Source: Mycoplasma iguanae
GTDB taxonomy: Bacteria > Bacillota_I > Bacilli_A > Mycoplasmatales > Metamycoplasmataceae
Direction of reading: 5' to 3'
Assembly: GCF_024722375.1 (NCBI RefSeq)
Contig: NZ_CP102734.1
Location: 62,001-126,000 of the forward strand
Length of the DNA: 64,000 nucleotides
Shown: one piece after another, positions 44,594 through 56,452 of the stretch
How positions within the stretch are numbered: the first letter of the stretch is position 1
Layout of the letters: every line of letters begins with the position of its first letter
Position numbers and translations under genes: made by a program
Notes under the pieces: model-generated
The model's input: only the letters and a program-made list of their open reading frames with translations
Database searches by the model: none
What the model was told of the DNA's origin: nothing

Positions 44594-45439
44594 ATGGCAA
44601 TTAAAAAGTTTAAGCCAACCACTAACGGTCGTCGTAATATGTCTTCACTTGACTATGGACACAATTTAAGTGGTCATAGTCCAGAAAAATCACTATTAAA
44701 ACTTTTACCTAAAAAATCAGGTCGTAATAATCAAGGTAAAATTACAACTCGTCACCAAGGTGGAAGAAACAAAAGATTTTATAGAATTATCGATTTCAAA
44801 AGAAATAAAGATAATATTCCTGCTTTTGTTAAATCAATTGAGTATGATCCAAACAGATCAGCTAACATCTCTTTATTAAATTATCTAGATGGAGAAAAAC
44901 GTTACATTTTAGCTCCTAAAGGATTACAAGTAGGACAACAAGTTATTTCAGGGGAAAAAGTTGATATTTTAGTAGGTAATGCCTTACCACTAGAAAATAT
45001 CCCTGAAGGTACAGTTGTTCACAACATTGAAATGCAACCATTAGGTGGCGGAATTATTGCACGTTCAGCTGGTTCATCAGCACAAATATTAGGTAAAGAT
45101 GAAAACGGAAAATATGTAATTTTAAAACTAAAATCAGGTGAAGTGAGAAGAGTATTAGCACGTTGTAAAGCAACAATTGGTGTTGTAGGTAATGAAGAAC
45201 ATTCACTTGTTAATATTGGTAAAGCTGGTAGAAACCGTAAATTGGGTATTCGTCCAACAGTTCGTGGTTCTGTAATGAACCCTGTAGATCACCCACATGG
45301 AGGTGGAGAAGGTAAACAACCTATCGGACGTAAAGCTCCTTTAACTCCTTGAGGTAAAAAAGCTCTTGGTGTTAAAACAAGAGATACTAAAAAATCTTCA
45401 AATAAATTTATTATCAGAAGAAGAAAGGCAGCTAAATAA
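44594..45439 (+). CDS. rplB: 50S ribosomal protein L2
   Basis: 281 residues. [21 protein letters not shown] near the N terminus and the near-universal [20 protein letters not shown] near the C terminus. One TGA is Trp (PLTPWGKKALG). AGAAAGGA precedes the ATG. Overlaps rpsS by one base. Confidence 0.97.
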
Positions 45440-45714
45440 TGGCAAGATCATTGAAAAAAGGTCCATTCGCTGATGCGTCTTTATTAAAAAAAGTTGCAGT
45501 AATGAATGAACAAAAAGTTAAAAAACCAATTAAAACTTGATCAAGAAGATCTACCATTTTTCCTGAATTTGTTGGGCTAACATTCCAGGTACACAACGGA
45601 AAAATTTTTAATGATGTATTTGTTACAGATGACATGGTGGGACACAAACTAGGAGAATTTTCACTAACTAGAACATATACTGGCCACGGAGCTGAAAAAG
45701 GGAAGAAGAAATAA
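45439..45714 (+). CDS. rpsS: 30S ribosomal protein S19
   Basis: 91 residues. [12 protein letters not shown], then [14 protein letters not shown] (TGA as Trp) and [18 protein letters not shown] are S19 signatures. Overlaps rplV by one base. Confidence 0.97.
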
Positions 45715-46046
45715 TGGAAGCTAAAGCGCACGTTAAATTACAAAGAGTATCTGCTCAAAAAGCTCGTTTAGTAGCTGACTTATTCCGTGGAAAATCAACT
45801 CAACAAGCTATCGGTATCTTACAAAACACTAACAAAAAATCATCAAAAATTTTCTTAAAATTATTAAATTCAGCTATTGCTAATGCTGTTAACAATCACG
45901 GTATGAACGGAGAAGTATTGTACGTTTCAGAAGTCCTTGTTAACGAAGGACCAACATTAAAAAGATTTCAACCTCGTTCAAAAGGTCGAGCATACTCAAT
46001 TTTAAAAAGAACATCACACTTTTCAGTGACATTAAAAGAAAGATAG
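45714..46046 (+). CDS. rplV: 50S ribosomal protein L22
   Basis: 110 residues. [20 protein letters not shown] and the tunnel hairpin region [20 protein letters not shown] identify it. Lines the peptide exit tunnel near the macrolide site. Confidence 0.97.
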   Translation: MEAKAHVKLQRVSAQKARLVADLFRGKSTQQAIGILQNTNKKSSKIFLKLLNSAIANAVNNHGMNGEVLYVSEVLVNEGPTLKRFQPRSKGRAYSILKRTSHFSVTLKER

Positions 46047-46055
46047 GAGCATTTC

Positions 46056-46706
46056 ATGGGACAAAAAGTTAATCCAAATGGATTTAGATTCGGAATTACA
46101 AAAAAACATCAAACAACATGATTTGCAACTAAAGCAAATTTTGCAACATTTTTATTAGAAGATGTAAAAATTAGAGAGTATCTTGAAAAATTTGTACGTG
46201 AGCACTTAATTGGTAAAGTTGAAATTCAACGTGATCAAAAAAATCGTGTAACAGTTTCCATCCACACAGCAAAACCTGGAGCAGTATTAGGTCAAGGTGG
46301 AGAAAATGTTAAAAAGTTAACAACTAACATCCAAAAATTTGTAAAAAATAAAAACTTAGATTTAAAAATTGATATTGTAAATATTGAACATCCAGAATTA
46401 AATGCTCGTCTAGTGGCAGAAAGTATTGCTATTAAATTAGAAAACCGTGGAGCATTTAGAATTGCTCAAAAATTTGCAATCCGTAATGCTTTAAAAGCCG
46501 GAGCAAAAGGAATTAAAACTCAAGTTTCAGGACGTCTAAATGGTGTTGACATGGCTCGTACAGAAGGATATACTGAAGGAGAAATGAAATTACATACCTT
46601 AAGACAAAATATTGATTTTGCTTATGCAACAGCGAGAACAACATATGGAGCTTTAGGAATTAAAGTTTGAATTTCTTTAGGAGAAGTTAAAGAAGGTGGT
46701 AAATAA
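46056..46706 (+). CDS. rpsC: 30S ribosomal protein S3
   Basis: 216 residues. [15 protein letters not shown], the KH domain with [14 protein letters not shown], and [21 protein letters not shown]. Two TGA codons are Trp. GATAGGAGC precedes the ATG; overlaps rplP by one base. Confidence 0.97.
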
Positions 46707-47131
46707 TGCTACAACCTAAAAGAACAAAATACAGAAGAAATTTTAGAATTCCCCATGATTCAGGAAAAGCTTTTAAAGGAAATAAAGTATCATTTGGAGA
46801 ATTTGGATTACAAGCGAGAACTTCAGCTTGAATTACAGCTAGACAAATTGAATCTGCACGGATTGCAATCACTAGAAGAATGGGACGTGAAGGACAAGTA
46901 TTCATTAGAATTTTCCCGCATTTATCACTAACTTCTAAACCTATTGGAGTTCGTATGGGTTCTGGTAAAGGTACACCTGATAAATGAGTAGCAGTAGCTA
47001 AAGTTAATACAATGCTTTTTGAAGTTTCAGGTGTTAAAGAAGAAATTGCAAGAGATGCACTAAGATTAGGTGGACACAAATTACCTGTTAAAGTAAAAAT
47101 TGTGCAGCCAGGGGAAGAAGGTGTTTTATAG
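46706..47131 (+). CDS. rplP: 50S ribosomal protein L16
   Basis: 141 residues. [33 protein letters not shown] (TGA as Trp), [22 protein letters not shown]. Abuts rpmC. Confidence 0.97.
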
Positions 47132-47350
47132 ATGCTTTTCAAAAATTTAAAAGAAAAATCACTTCCAGAGTTAGCTAAATTAGTTGAAGAATATAAAGCA
47201 GAATTATTTACTTTAAGATTTAAAAATACTACTGGACAACAAGATAAAACCCACAAAATTAACGCAGTTAAAAAAGATATTGCCAAAGCATTAACAGCAA
47301 TCAAACAAAAATCATTAGAATCTCAAACTAAAGTGGAAGGTGAAAAATAA
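47132..47350 (+). CDS. rpmC: 50S ribosomal protein L29
   Basis: 72 residues, two-helix protein: [22 protein letters not shown] and [15 protein letters not shown]. Overlaps rpsQ by one base. Confidence 0.95.
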   Translation: MLFKNLKEKSLPELAKLVEEYKAELFTLRFKNTTGQQDKTHKINAVKKDIAKALTAIKQKSLESQTKVEGEK

Positions 47351-47616
47351 TGGAAAGATTAAATAAAAGAAAAACATTAACAGGAGTTGTGGTTTCAGAT
47401 AAAAACGAAAAAACAATTATTGTTGAAGTTGCTACATATTTAAAACACCCACTTTATGGTAAAAGATTTAAAAGAACTAAAAGATTTGCTTCTCATGATG
47501 AACAAAAAATTGCCAAATTAGGTGATATTGTTAAAATCTCAGAAACTCGACCTTTTTCAAGAACAAAACGTTTTCGTTTAGTTGAAATTAAAGAAACTGC
47601 AAAGGCAGGTAATTAA
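47350..47616 (+). CDS. rpsQ: 30S ribosomal protein S17
   Basis: 88 residues, OB fold: [52 protein letters not shown]. Confidence 0.97.
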   Translation: MERLNKRKTLTGVVVSDKNEKTIIVEVATYLKHPLYGKRFKRTKRFASHDEQKIAKLGDIVKISETRPFSRTKRFRLVEIKETAKAGN

Positions 47617-47619
47617 AAT

Positions 47620-47988
47620 ATGGTTCAAGAACAGTCAAGATTAGTTGTTGCAGATAACTCAGGAGCAAAAGAAGTTGGTCTTATTCGTAATCTAGGTGGT
47701 TCAGTTAAGAAAACTTCAAACATTGGTGATGTTATTGTTTGTTCAGTAAAAAAAGCTCTTCCTAATGGAATGGTAAAAGAAGGACAAGTTGTTAAAGCAG
47801 TTATTGTTCGTACTTCATGCGGTGTAAAAAGAAAAAATGGTACACATATTCGTTTTGATGACAATGCTGTGGTAATTATTAAAGAAGATGGTTCACCTAG
47901 AGGAACACGGGTATTTGGTCCTGTAGCACGTGAAATCAGAGAAAAAGGGTATTTAAAAATTGTTTCACTTGCCCCTGAAGTATTGTAG
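47620..47988 (+). CDS. rplN: 50S ribosomal protein L14
   Basis: 122 residues. [61 protein letters not shown] are L14 hallmarks. Confidence 0.97.
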   Translation: MVQEQSRLVVADNSGAKEVGLIRNLGGSVKKTSNIGDVIVCSVKKALPNGMVKEGQVVKAVIVRTSCGVKRKNGTHIRFDDNAVVIIKEDGSPRGTRVFGPVAREIREKGYLKIVSLAPEVL

Positions 47989-47997
47989 AAAGGAATA

Positions 47998-48321
47998 ATG
48001 ATGAAATTAAAAATTAATGATGAAGTAATTGTTATTGCCGGATCACACAAAGGTAAAATTGGAAAAATTTTAAAAGTATACCCCAAAACACAAAAAGTTA
48101 CCGTAAAAGATGTTAATGTGGTAACTAAACATGTTAAACCAAACCAACAAAAAACTGAGGGAAGTATTGAATCTTTTGAGGCTCCTATTCATGCTTCTAA
48201 TGTCGCTATTTTAGTAAAAAAAGCAACTAAAGATAAACCTGCAGAATATTCAAAAATAAAAACCGAAGTTAAAGATGGCAAAAAAATTCGTATTGCTAAA
48301 AAAACAGGAAAGGCTATTTAA
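47998..48321 (+). CDS. rplX: 50S ribosomal protein L24
   Basis: 107 residues with a KOW motif, [28 protein letters not shown] precedes paired start codons ATGATG; the second (48001) is an equally possible start. Confidence 0.95.
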   Translation: MMKLKINDEVIVIAGSHKGKIGKILKVYPKTQKVTVKDVNVVTKHVKPNQQKTEGSIESFEAPIHASNVAILVKKATKDKPAEYSKIKTEVKDGKKIRIAKKTGKAI

Positions 48322-48324
48322 AAG

Positions 48325-48873
48325 ATGAATTCATTAAAATCAAAATATGAAATAGAAGTGAAACAAGCTTTAACAAATGAATTTAAATATTCATCTGTAA
48401 TGGAACTTCCCAAAATCGAAAAAATTGTTATCAATATGACTGTTGGTAAAGAAGTAAATAATGATAAAGCTGTAGAAGAAGTAGTTAATGAATTAAAAGT
48501 TATTACCGGTCAAAAACCATTCATAACTAAAGCTAAAAAATCTTTAGCTTCATGAAAATTGCGTGAAGGAATGGATATGGGTGGAAAAGTAACATTAAGA
48601 AAAGAAAAAATGTGAGATTTCTTAAATAAATTGATTAATGTTGCAATTCCTCGTATTAGAGATTTCCGTGGTGTTAACCCTAAAGCTTTTGATGGTAAAG
48701 GAAATTACTCATTAGGAGTTAAAGAACAAATTATTTTTCCTGAAATTAAATTTGAAAACATCCGTCGTATTAAAGGATTGGATGTTATTATTGTCACAAC
48801 AGCTAAAACAGATGCTGAAGCTAAATTTTTATTAGAAAAACTAGGAATGCCTTTCGCTAAGGTAGAAAAATAA
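48325..48873 (+). CDS. rplE: 50S ribosomal protein L5
   Basis: 182 residues. [50 protein letters not shown] (TGA as Trp), [28 protein letters not shown]. Binds 5S rRNA. Confidence 0.97.
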
Positions 48874-48882
48874 GGATAATAT

Positions 48883-49068
48883 ATGGCAAAAAAATCACTT
48901 AAAGTAAAAGCAGCAAAACATCCAAAATTTGCAGTACGTGCATATACAAGATGTCAAATTTGTGGTCGTCCACATGCTGTTATGCGTAAATTCGAAGTTT
49001 GTCGTATTTGCTTCAGAAATTTAGCGCACAAAGGACAAATTCCAGGAATTAAGAAAGCGAGTTGATAA
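48883..49068 (+). CDS. rpsN: 30S ribosomal protein S14, zinc type
   Basis: 61 residues. Four cysteines in CQIC and CRIC give the zinc-ribbon form. The frame passes TGA at 49063-49065 (Trp) to TAA 49066-49068, giving the family C terminus KKASW; stopping at TGA would remove that conserved Trp. Confidence 0.97.
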
Positions 49069-49071
49069 TAT

Positions 49072-49470
49072 ATGGCAATGATTACAGACCCAATCGCTGA
49101 CATGATTGTAAGACTGAAAAATGCTTCATCTAGAAAGCATAAAACAGTTTCAATCCCTTACTCAGGTAAAAAAGTAAAAATTCTAGATATCATTAAAGAA
49201 GAAGGATACATTTTCGGTTACGAAGTTCAAGGTGAAGGAACTAAAAAAAGTATTATTGTTAACTTAAAATACAAAGGTACAGTAAGTGCTATTACTGGAA
49301 TGAAAAAAATTTCTAAACCAGGATTAAAAGTTTATTCATCAGCTAAAGATTTACCGGTTGTACTTTCAGGTTTTGGAACTGCCATTGTTTCAACATCAAA
49401 AGGTTTTTTAACAGATAAACAAGCTAGAAAGGAAAAACTAGGCGGTGAAGTAATCGCTTACGTTTGATAG
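49072..49470 (+). CDS. rpsH: 30S ribosomal protein S8
   Basis: 132 residues. [21 protein letters not shown] and [22 protein letters not shown]. As in S14 the last codon before the stop is TGA, read as Trp, then TAG. In E. coli S8 represses the spc operon. The -AYVW end confirms the reading. Confidence 0.97.
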
Positions 49471-49479
49471 GAGGAAACT

Positions 49480-50019
49480 ATGTCTAGAGTCGGAAATAGA
49501 GTCCTATCAATTCCTGCTGGAACCGAAGTTTTAATTAACGGTACATTAGTAGAAGTTAAAGGTAAATTAGGTTCTCTTTCAAGAGAATTTTCCCCATTAA
49601 TTGCAATTAAAGTAGAAGATGGAAAATTATCTACTTTTAGAGCAAATGAAGAAAAACATACAAAACAATTACATGGAACAACTAATTCATTACTTTCAGG
49701 AATGATTAAAGGTGTTTCAGAAGGATTTGTTCAAGAAATGGAAGTAAAAGGTGTTGGTTATAAAGCAACACTAATGGGTGATAAAATTGAAATCCTAGCT
49801 GGATATTCACATCCACATTACTTAGTAATTCCTGCTGGAATTCAAGTGGAAGTTCCAAAACCTACACAAATTATTGTAAAGGGAATTGATAAACAAGTTG
49901 TTGGTCAATTTGCAGCTATCATCCGTGAAGTAAGAAAACCAAACCCTTACTCAGGAAAAGGAATTATGTATAAAAATGAAGTGATAAGATTAAAAGAAGG
50001 GAAAACTGCTTCTAAGTAG
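49480..50019 (+). CDS. rplF: 50S ribosomal protein L6
   Basis: 179 residues, duplicated fold. MSRVGNRVLSIPAGTEV, VKGVGYKATLMGDKIEILAGYSHP, RKPNPYSGKGIMYKNEVIRLKEGK. TAGGAGGAA precedes the ATG. Confidence 0.97.
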   Translation: MSRVGNRVLSIPAGTEVLINGTLVEVKGKLGSLSREFSPLIAIKVEDGKLSTFRANEEKHTKQLHGTTNSLLSGMIKGVSEGFVQEMEVKGVGYKATLMGDKIEILAGYSHPHYLVIPAGIQVEVPKPTQIIVKGIDKQVVGQFAAIIREVRKPNPYSGKGIMYKNEVIRLKEGKTASK

Positions 50020-50034
50020 TTAGTGGTTAAGTAA

Positions 50035-50388
50035 ATGGCTAAATTATCAAGAAACCAAGCAAGAATTAAAAAACATAATCGGATTAAAGCTAAACTTGGA
50101 AAAGGTACCGCACAAAGACCTCGACTTTCAGTTTATAAATCACTTTCAAATTTTTATGCACAATTAATCGATGATACTACAGGTAGAACTTTAGCATCGG
50201 TATCAACATTACCAAAAGAAGAATTTGGTGGAAATGTTGCAGCAAGTGAAAAACTAGGTACGGAAATGGGTCAAAAAATTAAATCACTTAATATTTCAGA
50301 AATTATTTTTGACCGTTCAGGTTACATTTATCATGGCAGAGTGAAAGCTTTTGCAGAAGCTGTAAGAAAAGAAGGGGTTAAATTCTAA
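50035..50388 (+). CDS. rplR: 50S ribosomal protein L18
   Basis: 117 residues. RPRLSVYKSLSNFYAQLIDD and FDRSGYIYHGRVKAFAEAVRKEGVKF. Contacts 5S rRNA with L5. Overlaps rpsE by one base. Confidence 0.97.
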   Translation: MAKLSRNQARIKKHNRIKAKLGKGTAQRPRLSVYKSLSNFYAQLIDDTTGRTLASVSTLPKEEFGGNVAASEKLGTEMGQKIKSLNISEIIFDRSGYIYHGRVKAFAEAVRKEGVKF

Positions 50389-51038
50389 TGGAAAAAGATT
50401 CACAAAATCAAATTAAACAATCAACCACAACAGTAGTTAGCCCTAAACCTAATACAGAAGCTAAAGCACCAGCTGCTAATGCTGAACGTAAACCTTGAGT
50501 AAATAAAAGACCTAATAGCAATGGTCCAAGAAGACAATTCAACCGTAATCAACAACAAAGTGAATATCAAGAAAAAGTTATTGATATTGCTAGAGTTACT
50601 ACAGTTGTCAAAGGTGGAAGAAGATTTAGTTTTTCTGCTTTTGTAGTGGTAGGTAATAAAAAAGGTAAAGTTGGATTTGGACACGGGAAAGCAAACGAAG
50701 TGCAAGATGCCATTAAAAAAGCTATAAAAGATGCACAAAACAAAGTTATTACTGTGCCAATTATTAAAAAATCAACTGTACCTCATGAAATTACAGAAAA
50801 ATTTTTAGCATCAAAAGTGTTATTAAAACCAGCTCCTAAAGGAAAAGGAATTATTGCTTCTGGAACAGTTCGTGCTGTTGTCGAATTAGCAGGATACACT
50901 GATATTTATACAAAAACTTACGGTTCAAGAACAAAAGCTAACATTGTTTATGCAACAATTAATGCTCTAAAAAAATTAAGAACTGCAGAAGAAATCGCAA
51001 AACTTAGAGATATTGAACTAAGTAAACTTGTGGATTAG
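50388..51038 (+). CDS. rpsE: 30S ribosomal protein S5 with N-terminal extension
   Basis: 216 residues. The core starts near residue 58 ([23 protein letters not shown]). Before it lies a stretch rich in Gln, Asn, Thr, Pro and Ala, then basic residues, probably unstructured. One TGA is Trp. No rpmD (L30) follows; the next gene is rplO, as in other mollicutes. Confidence 0.96.
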
Positions 51039-51055
51039 AATAAGGGAGATTAAAT

Positions 51056-51493
51056 ATGGAATTACATAATTTAAAACCTACCTTAGGTTCAAAAAAGGAA
51101 AAACACCGTAAAGGTCGTGGTCACGCTGCTGGTAAAGGTAAACAAGCTGGTAAAGGGCAATCAGGACAAAAAAAACGTGGTGAAGTTAGATTAGGATTTG
51201 AGGGTGGACAAAACCCCTGATTCAGACGTCTACCAAAAAGAGGTTTTAATAACATCAATACAGTTCAATACCAAGTTATTTCATTAACCAGTTTAGAAAA
51301 TGGTTATAATGATGGTGATGAAGTTACACTGGAATCATTATGAGCTAAAAAAATTGCTCGTAATAAAAATTTACCGGTAAAGCTTTTAGCTAATGGTAAA
51401 TTAACTAAAAAATTAACTGTCAAAGTTAATGCTGCTTCTACAACTGCAACTTCTGCTGTTGAAGCTGCCGGAGGAAAAGTAGAGGTTCTATAA
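51056..51493 (+). CDS. rplO: 50S ribosomal protein L15
   Basis: 145 residues. [36 protein letters not shown], then [11 protein letters not shown] (TGA as Trp). AAGGGAGA precedes the ATG. One base separates its stop from secY. Confidence 0.96.
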
Positions 51494-51494
51494 A

Positions 51495-52922
51495 ATGTTA
51501 AAACTCTTGAAAAAAATATTAATTAACATTGTATTTTCTTTTTCAAAAGTTTTTTTCTTTTTTCATAACAAAATTGAAAGATTTTTCAGAGAAAAAGTAT
51601 TAACTAAAAAAGTTATTTATACTTTATTGTTACTAAGTGTTTTTGTAGTTGCAACTACAATAACTATTCCCAACATAAAAATTAATGCAACATCATCAGC
51701 ATCTAGTTCAACTTTTTTTGAAATTTTAAACATTGTTGGTGGTGGAGGAATTGTTAACTTTTCAATTGTTGCCTTAGGTATCTCGCCGTTCATTACAGCA
51801 TCATTAATCATGATGATTGCACAAACTAAAATTTTTCCCCCAATTCATCGCTTGAGTCAATCAGGTCCTTTAGGAAGAAGAAAAATTAATATAATTACCC
51901 GAATTTTAACGGTAATTATTTCTACAGTACAAGCAATTGTGCTTGTAAGAACATTGGTCGGTGATGAATATGCTTTTGTTACAATGGTCGATAATTCTTT
52001 AGTGCATCGTTGATTTATTATCCCTATCTTACTAATTTCTGGTTCACTGTTTTCAATGTTTTTAGGGGAACAGATTACCAATAATGGAGTCGGAAATGGG
52101 ACATCATTAATTATTTTTACAGGAATAGTAACACAATTACCTGCTCGTTTTAGAGCTGCATATGAATTTTTAGTAGGAAGTTCCATTGATGCTTCAATTG
52201 TTTCAGGAGTAATCTATTTTGCAACTTACTTATTAATTTTTTTAGCTTTATTATTTGTTGTAGCTTACATCTATCTAGCAGAACGGCACATTCCCATCCA
52301 ACAAACTGGAGCTGGACTTGCTAAAAATGAAAAAGATATTTCATATTTACCAATCAAAATTAATCCAGCCGGAGTAATGCCGTTGATTTTTTCATTAATT
52401 GTTGTTTCCACACCAGTAATGATTGCTTCGCTATTTGATGTATATACATCAACAACAAGATTTTGAATTGAAAACAATCTTTTACCATCTCAACCAATTG
52501 GCTTAGGAATTTTTATTGTTATTAATTTCCTTTTTTCAATTATTATGGGACTACAACAATCGCGAGTAGATAAAATTAGTGAAGATTTTGGTAAAAGTTC
52601 GACATTTATTCCTGGTATTCGTCCTGGTGAACAAACTGAAGATTATTTAATTTCAGTAGTCTTACGTTTATCTTTTTTCTCTGCTATTTATTTAACATTA
52701 ATTGGTGCTTCGGAACATGTTCAACAAATGTTGGGAATGCCACGAGCAATCACATTCGGTGGAACTTCTATCATTATTTTAGTATCTACTGCATTAGAAA
52801 CATTAGGACAAATAAATGCTAGAAGAAAATCAAATGAATTAGCATTGAAAAAAAATCGTACTTCAAGAGCAATTTTGAAAAATACTTTAAATCGCAAGCA
52901 ACATGATGGTGATATTTTATGA
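51495..52922 (+). CDS. secY: Preprotein translocase subunit SecY
   Basis: Channel of the Sec system. 475 residues with about ten transmembrane helices. FSIVALGISPFITASLIMMIAQ covers the plug/TM2 region at about residue 94-115, NGVGNGTSLIIFTGI is TM4-5, IPIQQTGAGLAKNEKDISYLPIKINPAGVMPLIFS is the conserved cytoplasmic loop, and FIPGIRPGEQTEDYL the C5 loop. The N-terminal tail of about 30 residues is longer than in E. coli. The stop overlaps adk by 4 bases. Several TGA codons are Trp. Confidence 0.97.
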
Positions 52923-53563
52923 TAATAAAAAATATAATTTTTTTAGGAGCTCCAGGAGCTGGAAAAGGTTCAGTTGCTTCTTATATTGCTGCAAATTATG
53001 ATTTCAGCCATATTTCAACAGGTGATATTTTTCGCGAGCAAATTAAAAATAAAACACCATTAGGTTTAGAATTACAACAAATTGTTGAATCAGGACTATA
53101 TGTTCCAGATTCAATTACCAATCAAATTGTGGCTGACAAATTACATGATTTATCTAAAAAACAACAAAATTTTATTTTAGATGGATATCCAAGAACGATT
53201 GCTCAAGCACAATTTTTAGATGAAACTAAAATACCTATCCCATTTGTGGTTTTACTTGATGTACCTCAAGATGTAATTGTAGCTCGTCTTTCTCAAAGAC
53301 GTTTCTGCCCCACATGTAATTCGACTTATCATTTAGTTTATAAACCTTCTAAAAGGAATGAATTATGTGAATTAGATGATACAAAACTAATTCAACGAAA
53401 AGATGATCAGCCTGAAGCAATCATCCAACGTTTGGAAGTTTATGAAAAACAAACAAAACCTTTAATTGATTATTATCAAGCACAAGGTAAATTAAAAATA
53501 TTTAATGGTGATCAAACAATTGAAGCAACAGCAGCACAAATTATTGCTGAGGTAATAAATTAA
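52919..53563 (+). CDS. adk: Adenylate kinase
   Basis: Interconverts AMP, ADP and ATP. 214 residues. P-loop GAPGAGKGS is at 10-18, the AMP site HISTGDIFREQI follows, then LDGYPRTIAQAQ. The long-form lid has a zinc site of CPTC and C-x-x-D. Overlaps both secY and map. Confidence 0.97.
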   Translation: MIIKNIIFLGAPGAGKGSVASYIAANYDFSHISTGDIFREQIKNKTPLGLELQQIVESGLYVPDSITNQIVADKLHDLSKKQQNFILDGYPRTIAQAQFLDETKIPIPFVVLLDVPQDVIVARLSQRRFCPTCNSTYHLVYKPSKRNELCELDDTKLIQRKDDQPEAIIQRLEVYEKQTKPLIDYYQAQGKLKIFNGDQTIEATAAQIIAEVIN

Positions 53564-54312
53564 TGATTTCTATTAAAAATGCAATGGAAATTGCAAAAAT
53601 CACTAAATCATGCGAAATCCTGGCGCAAGTAAAAGAAGTGATTTATGATTTAATCAAACCAGGTATTTCTTTAAAAGAATTGGATACAATCGCTTTTAAA
53701 GAAATAAAAAAAAGAGGCGGAGAACCAGCTTTCTTAGGATACTACGGTTTTCCGGCAACAATTTGTGCCTCTTTAAATGAAGAATTGATCCATGGAATAC
53801 CTGATAATCGCACTTTACAAGAAGGTGATATTATATCTATTGATATGGGTGTGATTTATGAAGGTTATTACTCCGATTCTGCCTTTACTAAAGGTGTAGG
53901 TAAAATTTCACAAACAGATCAAAAATTAATTGATGTAGCTAAAAATGCTTTTTATGCTGGATTAAATGCTATTAAGCCCGGTGCTAGAATCGGTGATATT
54001 GAGCATGCAATCGGGCAGTACATTAAAAATCAAGGTCTATATACTACCTACGATTTTGCTGGCCACGGTATTGGTCGCAAATTACATGAAGATCCAACAA
54101 TCTTCAATGATGGAATAAAAGGCAAAGGAGCACTTTTAAGAGATGGGATGGTAATTTGTATCGAGCCCATGATTTTACAAGATAGTAGTAAAACTTTTAT
54201 TAAAAAAGACGGTTGAACTGTTGTGGCTTCATCTCGTAAAAATGCTTCACATTATGAACATACAATTTTAATCAAAGATGGGTATCCAATTGTACTCACA
54301 GGAGGTATTTAA
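53563..54312 (+). CDS. map: Type I methionine aminopeptidase
   Basis: Removes N-terminal Met from new proteins. 249 residues. Metal ligands sit in ISIDMGVIYEGYYSDSAFT, GHGIGRKLHE and VICIEPM, with the last glutamate in SHYEHTILI. TGA is Trp in KDGWTVVA. Confidence 0.96.
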
Positions 54313-54315
54313 TTA

Positions 54316-54531
54316 GTGGCAAAAGATGCAATTAAAGCAGTTGGCAAAGTTACCAAAGCTCATACAGCCGATCAATATGAAGTTGAGCTTGAAAATGGCA
54401 TTAAAATCTTAGCTCATGTTTCTGGAAAAATGAAAGTGCACCATATCAAAATTATTCCCGGTGACACTGTCGACTTAGAAATGTCAGCCTATGATTTAAC
54501 TAAAGGTCGAATCGTTTATCGACACAAATAG
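54316..54531 (+). CDS. infA: Translation initiation factor IF-1
   Basis: 71 residues, S1-type OB fold. A GTG start at 54316 is inferred because [16 protein letters not shown] follows and no ATG is near. [30 protein letters not shown] and [11 protein letters not shown] match the family. Confidence 0.95.
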   Translation: MAKDAIKAVGKVTKAHTADQYEVELENGIKILAHVSGKMKVHHIKIIPGDTVDLEMSAYDLTKGRIVYRHK

Positions 54532-54549
54532 AAATAAATAAGGAGTAAC

Positions 54550-54663
54550 ATGAAAGTTAGAGCATCAGTTAAAAAAATGTGTAAAAACTGCAAAATTATT
54601 AAACGTCACGACATTATTAGAGTAATTTGTGTTTTACCAAAGCACAAACAAAGACAAGGTTAG
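54550..54663 (+). CDS. rpmJ: 50S ribosomal protein L36
   Basis: 37 residues, [20 protein letters not shown]. Zinc ribbon with CKNC, C27 and H32. Preceded by AAGGAGT. Confidence 0.97.
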   Translation: MKVRASVKKMCKNCKIIKRHDIIRVICVLPKHKQRQG

Positions 54664-54674
54664 GAGAAAAATAA

Positions 54675-55043
54675 ATGGCTAGAATTTTAAACGTTGAAGT
54701 TCCTTCAAATAAACGTGTTGTTATTTCTTTAACATATATCTACGGAATTGGTAGATCACTATCACAAGAAATCTTAGCAAAAGCAAATATTGATGAAAAT
54801 ACTCGTGTAAAAGATTTAACAGAAGAGCAATTAACTAAGATTAGAGATATTGCTAAAAATTACATAACAGAAGGTGATTTACGTCGTGAAGTTTCACTAA
54901 ATATTAAACGTTTAATGGAAATTAAGACATATCGTGGAATCAGACACAGAAAAGGATTACCTGTTCGTGGTCAAGTAACACAGAAAAATGCCCGTACAAG
55001 AAAAGGTCCAAGAAAAACAGTGGCTGGAAAGAAAGGTAAATAA
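54675..55043 (+). CDS. rpsM: 30S ribosomal protein S13
   Basis: 122 residues. [25 protein letters not shown] and [37 protein letters not shown] precedes the ATG. Confidence 0.97.
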   Translation: MARILNVEVPSNKRVVISLTYIYGIGRSLSQEILAKANIDENTRVKDLTEEQLTKIRDIAKNYITEGDLRREVSLNIKRLMEIKTYRGIRHRKGLPVRGQVTQKNARTRKGPRKTVAGKKGK

Positions 55044-55045
55044 TC

Positions 55046-55432
55046 ATGGCTAGAAAAGCAAAAAGAAAAAATATTACTAGCGGTGTTGCCCACATTCATT
55101 CAACTCATCAAAACACCATTATTTCTTTTGCAGATGAACAAGGGAATGTCTTTGCATGATCATCTGCAGGAGCAATTGGTTACAAAGGAACAAAGAAAAA
55201 AACACCTTATGCAGCTGGTTTAGCAGCTGCTGCAGCTTCAGAAGCAGCTAAAGAACACGGATTAAAAGAAGTACGTGTAGAATTAAAAGGTTTAGGGCCT
55301 GGTAAAGATGCTGCCAAAAAACAAATTGAAGTTTCCGGAATTACTGTTAAAGAAGTAAAAGATGTAACTCCAATTCCCCATAACGGAACACGTCCACCAA
55401 AGAAAGTATTAAAAAGAGCGACAAAAAGATAA
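55046..55432 (+). CDS. rpsK: 30S ribosomal protein S11
   Basis: 128 residues. [36 protein letters not shown] (TGA as Trp) and [15 protein letters not shown]. Starts 2 nt after rpsM. Confidence 0.97.
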
Positions 55433-55450
55433 ATGAAAGTGGTGTAAACT

Positions 55451-56449
55451 ATGAAAAAAATGGCAAGAATTACTTATAAAGAAAATAAAGCGAAAAAAAA
55501 TTCTGAATTTAGCACAACCTTAGAAGTTCAACCATTAGAAAAAGGTTTTGCTAATACTTTAGGTAATGCGCTAAGAAGAACCTTGCTTTCTTCAGTAACT
55601 TCTGTTGCACCATTTGCTGTTAAAATCAGTAATGTACAACATGAATTTTCAACTATTCCTAATGTAGTTGAGGATGTAGTTACCTTAATTTCAAATATTA
55701 AAGAAGTAAAATATCTATATGATGAAAATGTTTTTCCAGATGAAGCAATTTTAAAATGTTGATTTAAATCAAATGAAACAGGTCAAATTACAGCTAGAGA
55801 TATGACTTGTGATGCTGGAATTAAAATGATCAATCAAGATCAAGAAATTGCTACAGTGCAAGCTAAAAATGCTTTAGAATTTGAAGTATTTTTAATTTCT
55901 GGTAAAGGTTATATTGACTTTGAAGACAACAAATCTTTTATTAATGAAGTTCAAACAAAATTAGATTCTAAAATTAAACAAGGTGCATTTATTGCTGTTG
56001 ATTCTGATTTCTCACCTATTAAAAATGTAAATTATCGTTCTTCAGAATTAAATTCTTCTGCGGCAATTGTTCAAGAAAAATTAGAATTAAATATTGAAAC
56101 AGACGGTACAATGACAGCGCCGGAAGCACTTGCACAAGCTGCAAAAATTTTAATGGCACATTTAGGAAAAATCGCCAATATTGAAAACTTAGATGAAAAT
56201 GAAGTATTTGAGCAAGAAAAACAAAAAGAAGGTGTTCCAAAAGTTTATTCTGCTGATATTACAACACTTGATTTATCAATTCGTTCATTAAATGCTTTAA
56301 GAAGAGCTAAATATAGAAAAATTTCTGATTTACAACAATTAACTATTGAAGAATTGGAAAATATTAAAAACTTAGGTAAAAAATCAGTTCAAGAAATTGT
56401 TGATAAATTAGAAGAACAAGGTATTAAATTAAATAAAGGAGATGAGTAA
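55451..56449 (+). CDS. rpoA: RNA polymerase subunit alpha
   Basis: 332 residues. The N-terminal dimerisation domain holds [25 protein letters not shown]. The C-terminal domain (about 255-325), which binds UP elements and activators, has [22 protein letters not shown] and [12 protein letters not shown]-type helices. A second in-frame ATG at 55460 is an alternative start; the ribosome site is weak for either. One TGA is Trp. Confidence 0.96.
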
Positions 56450-56452
56450 TTT

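Noticed and set aside
46687-47304. Minus-strand frame of 205 residues across rplP-rpmC
   Set aside because: Antisense shadow of two conserved genes; no promoter or ribosome site.
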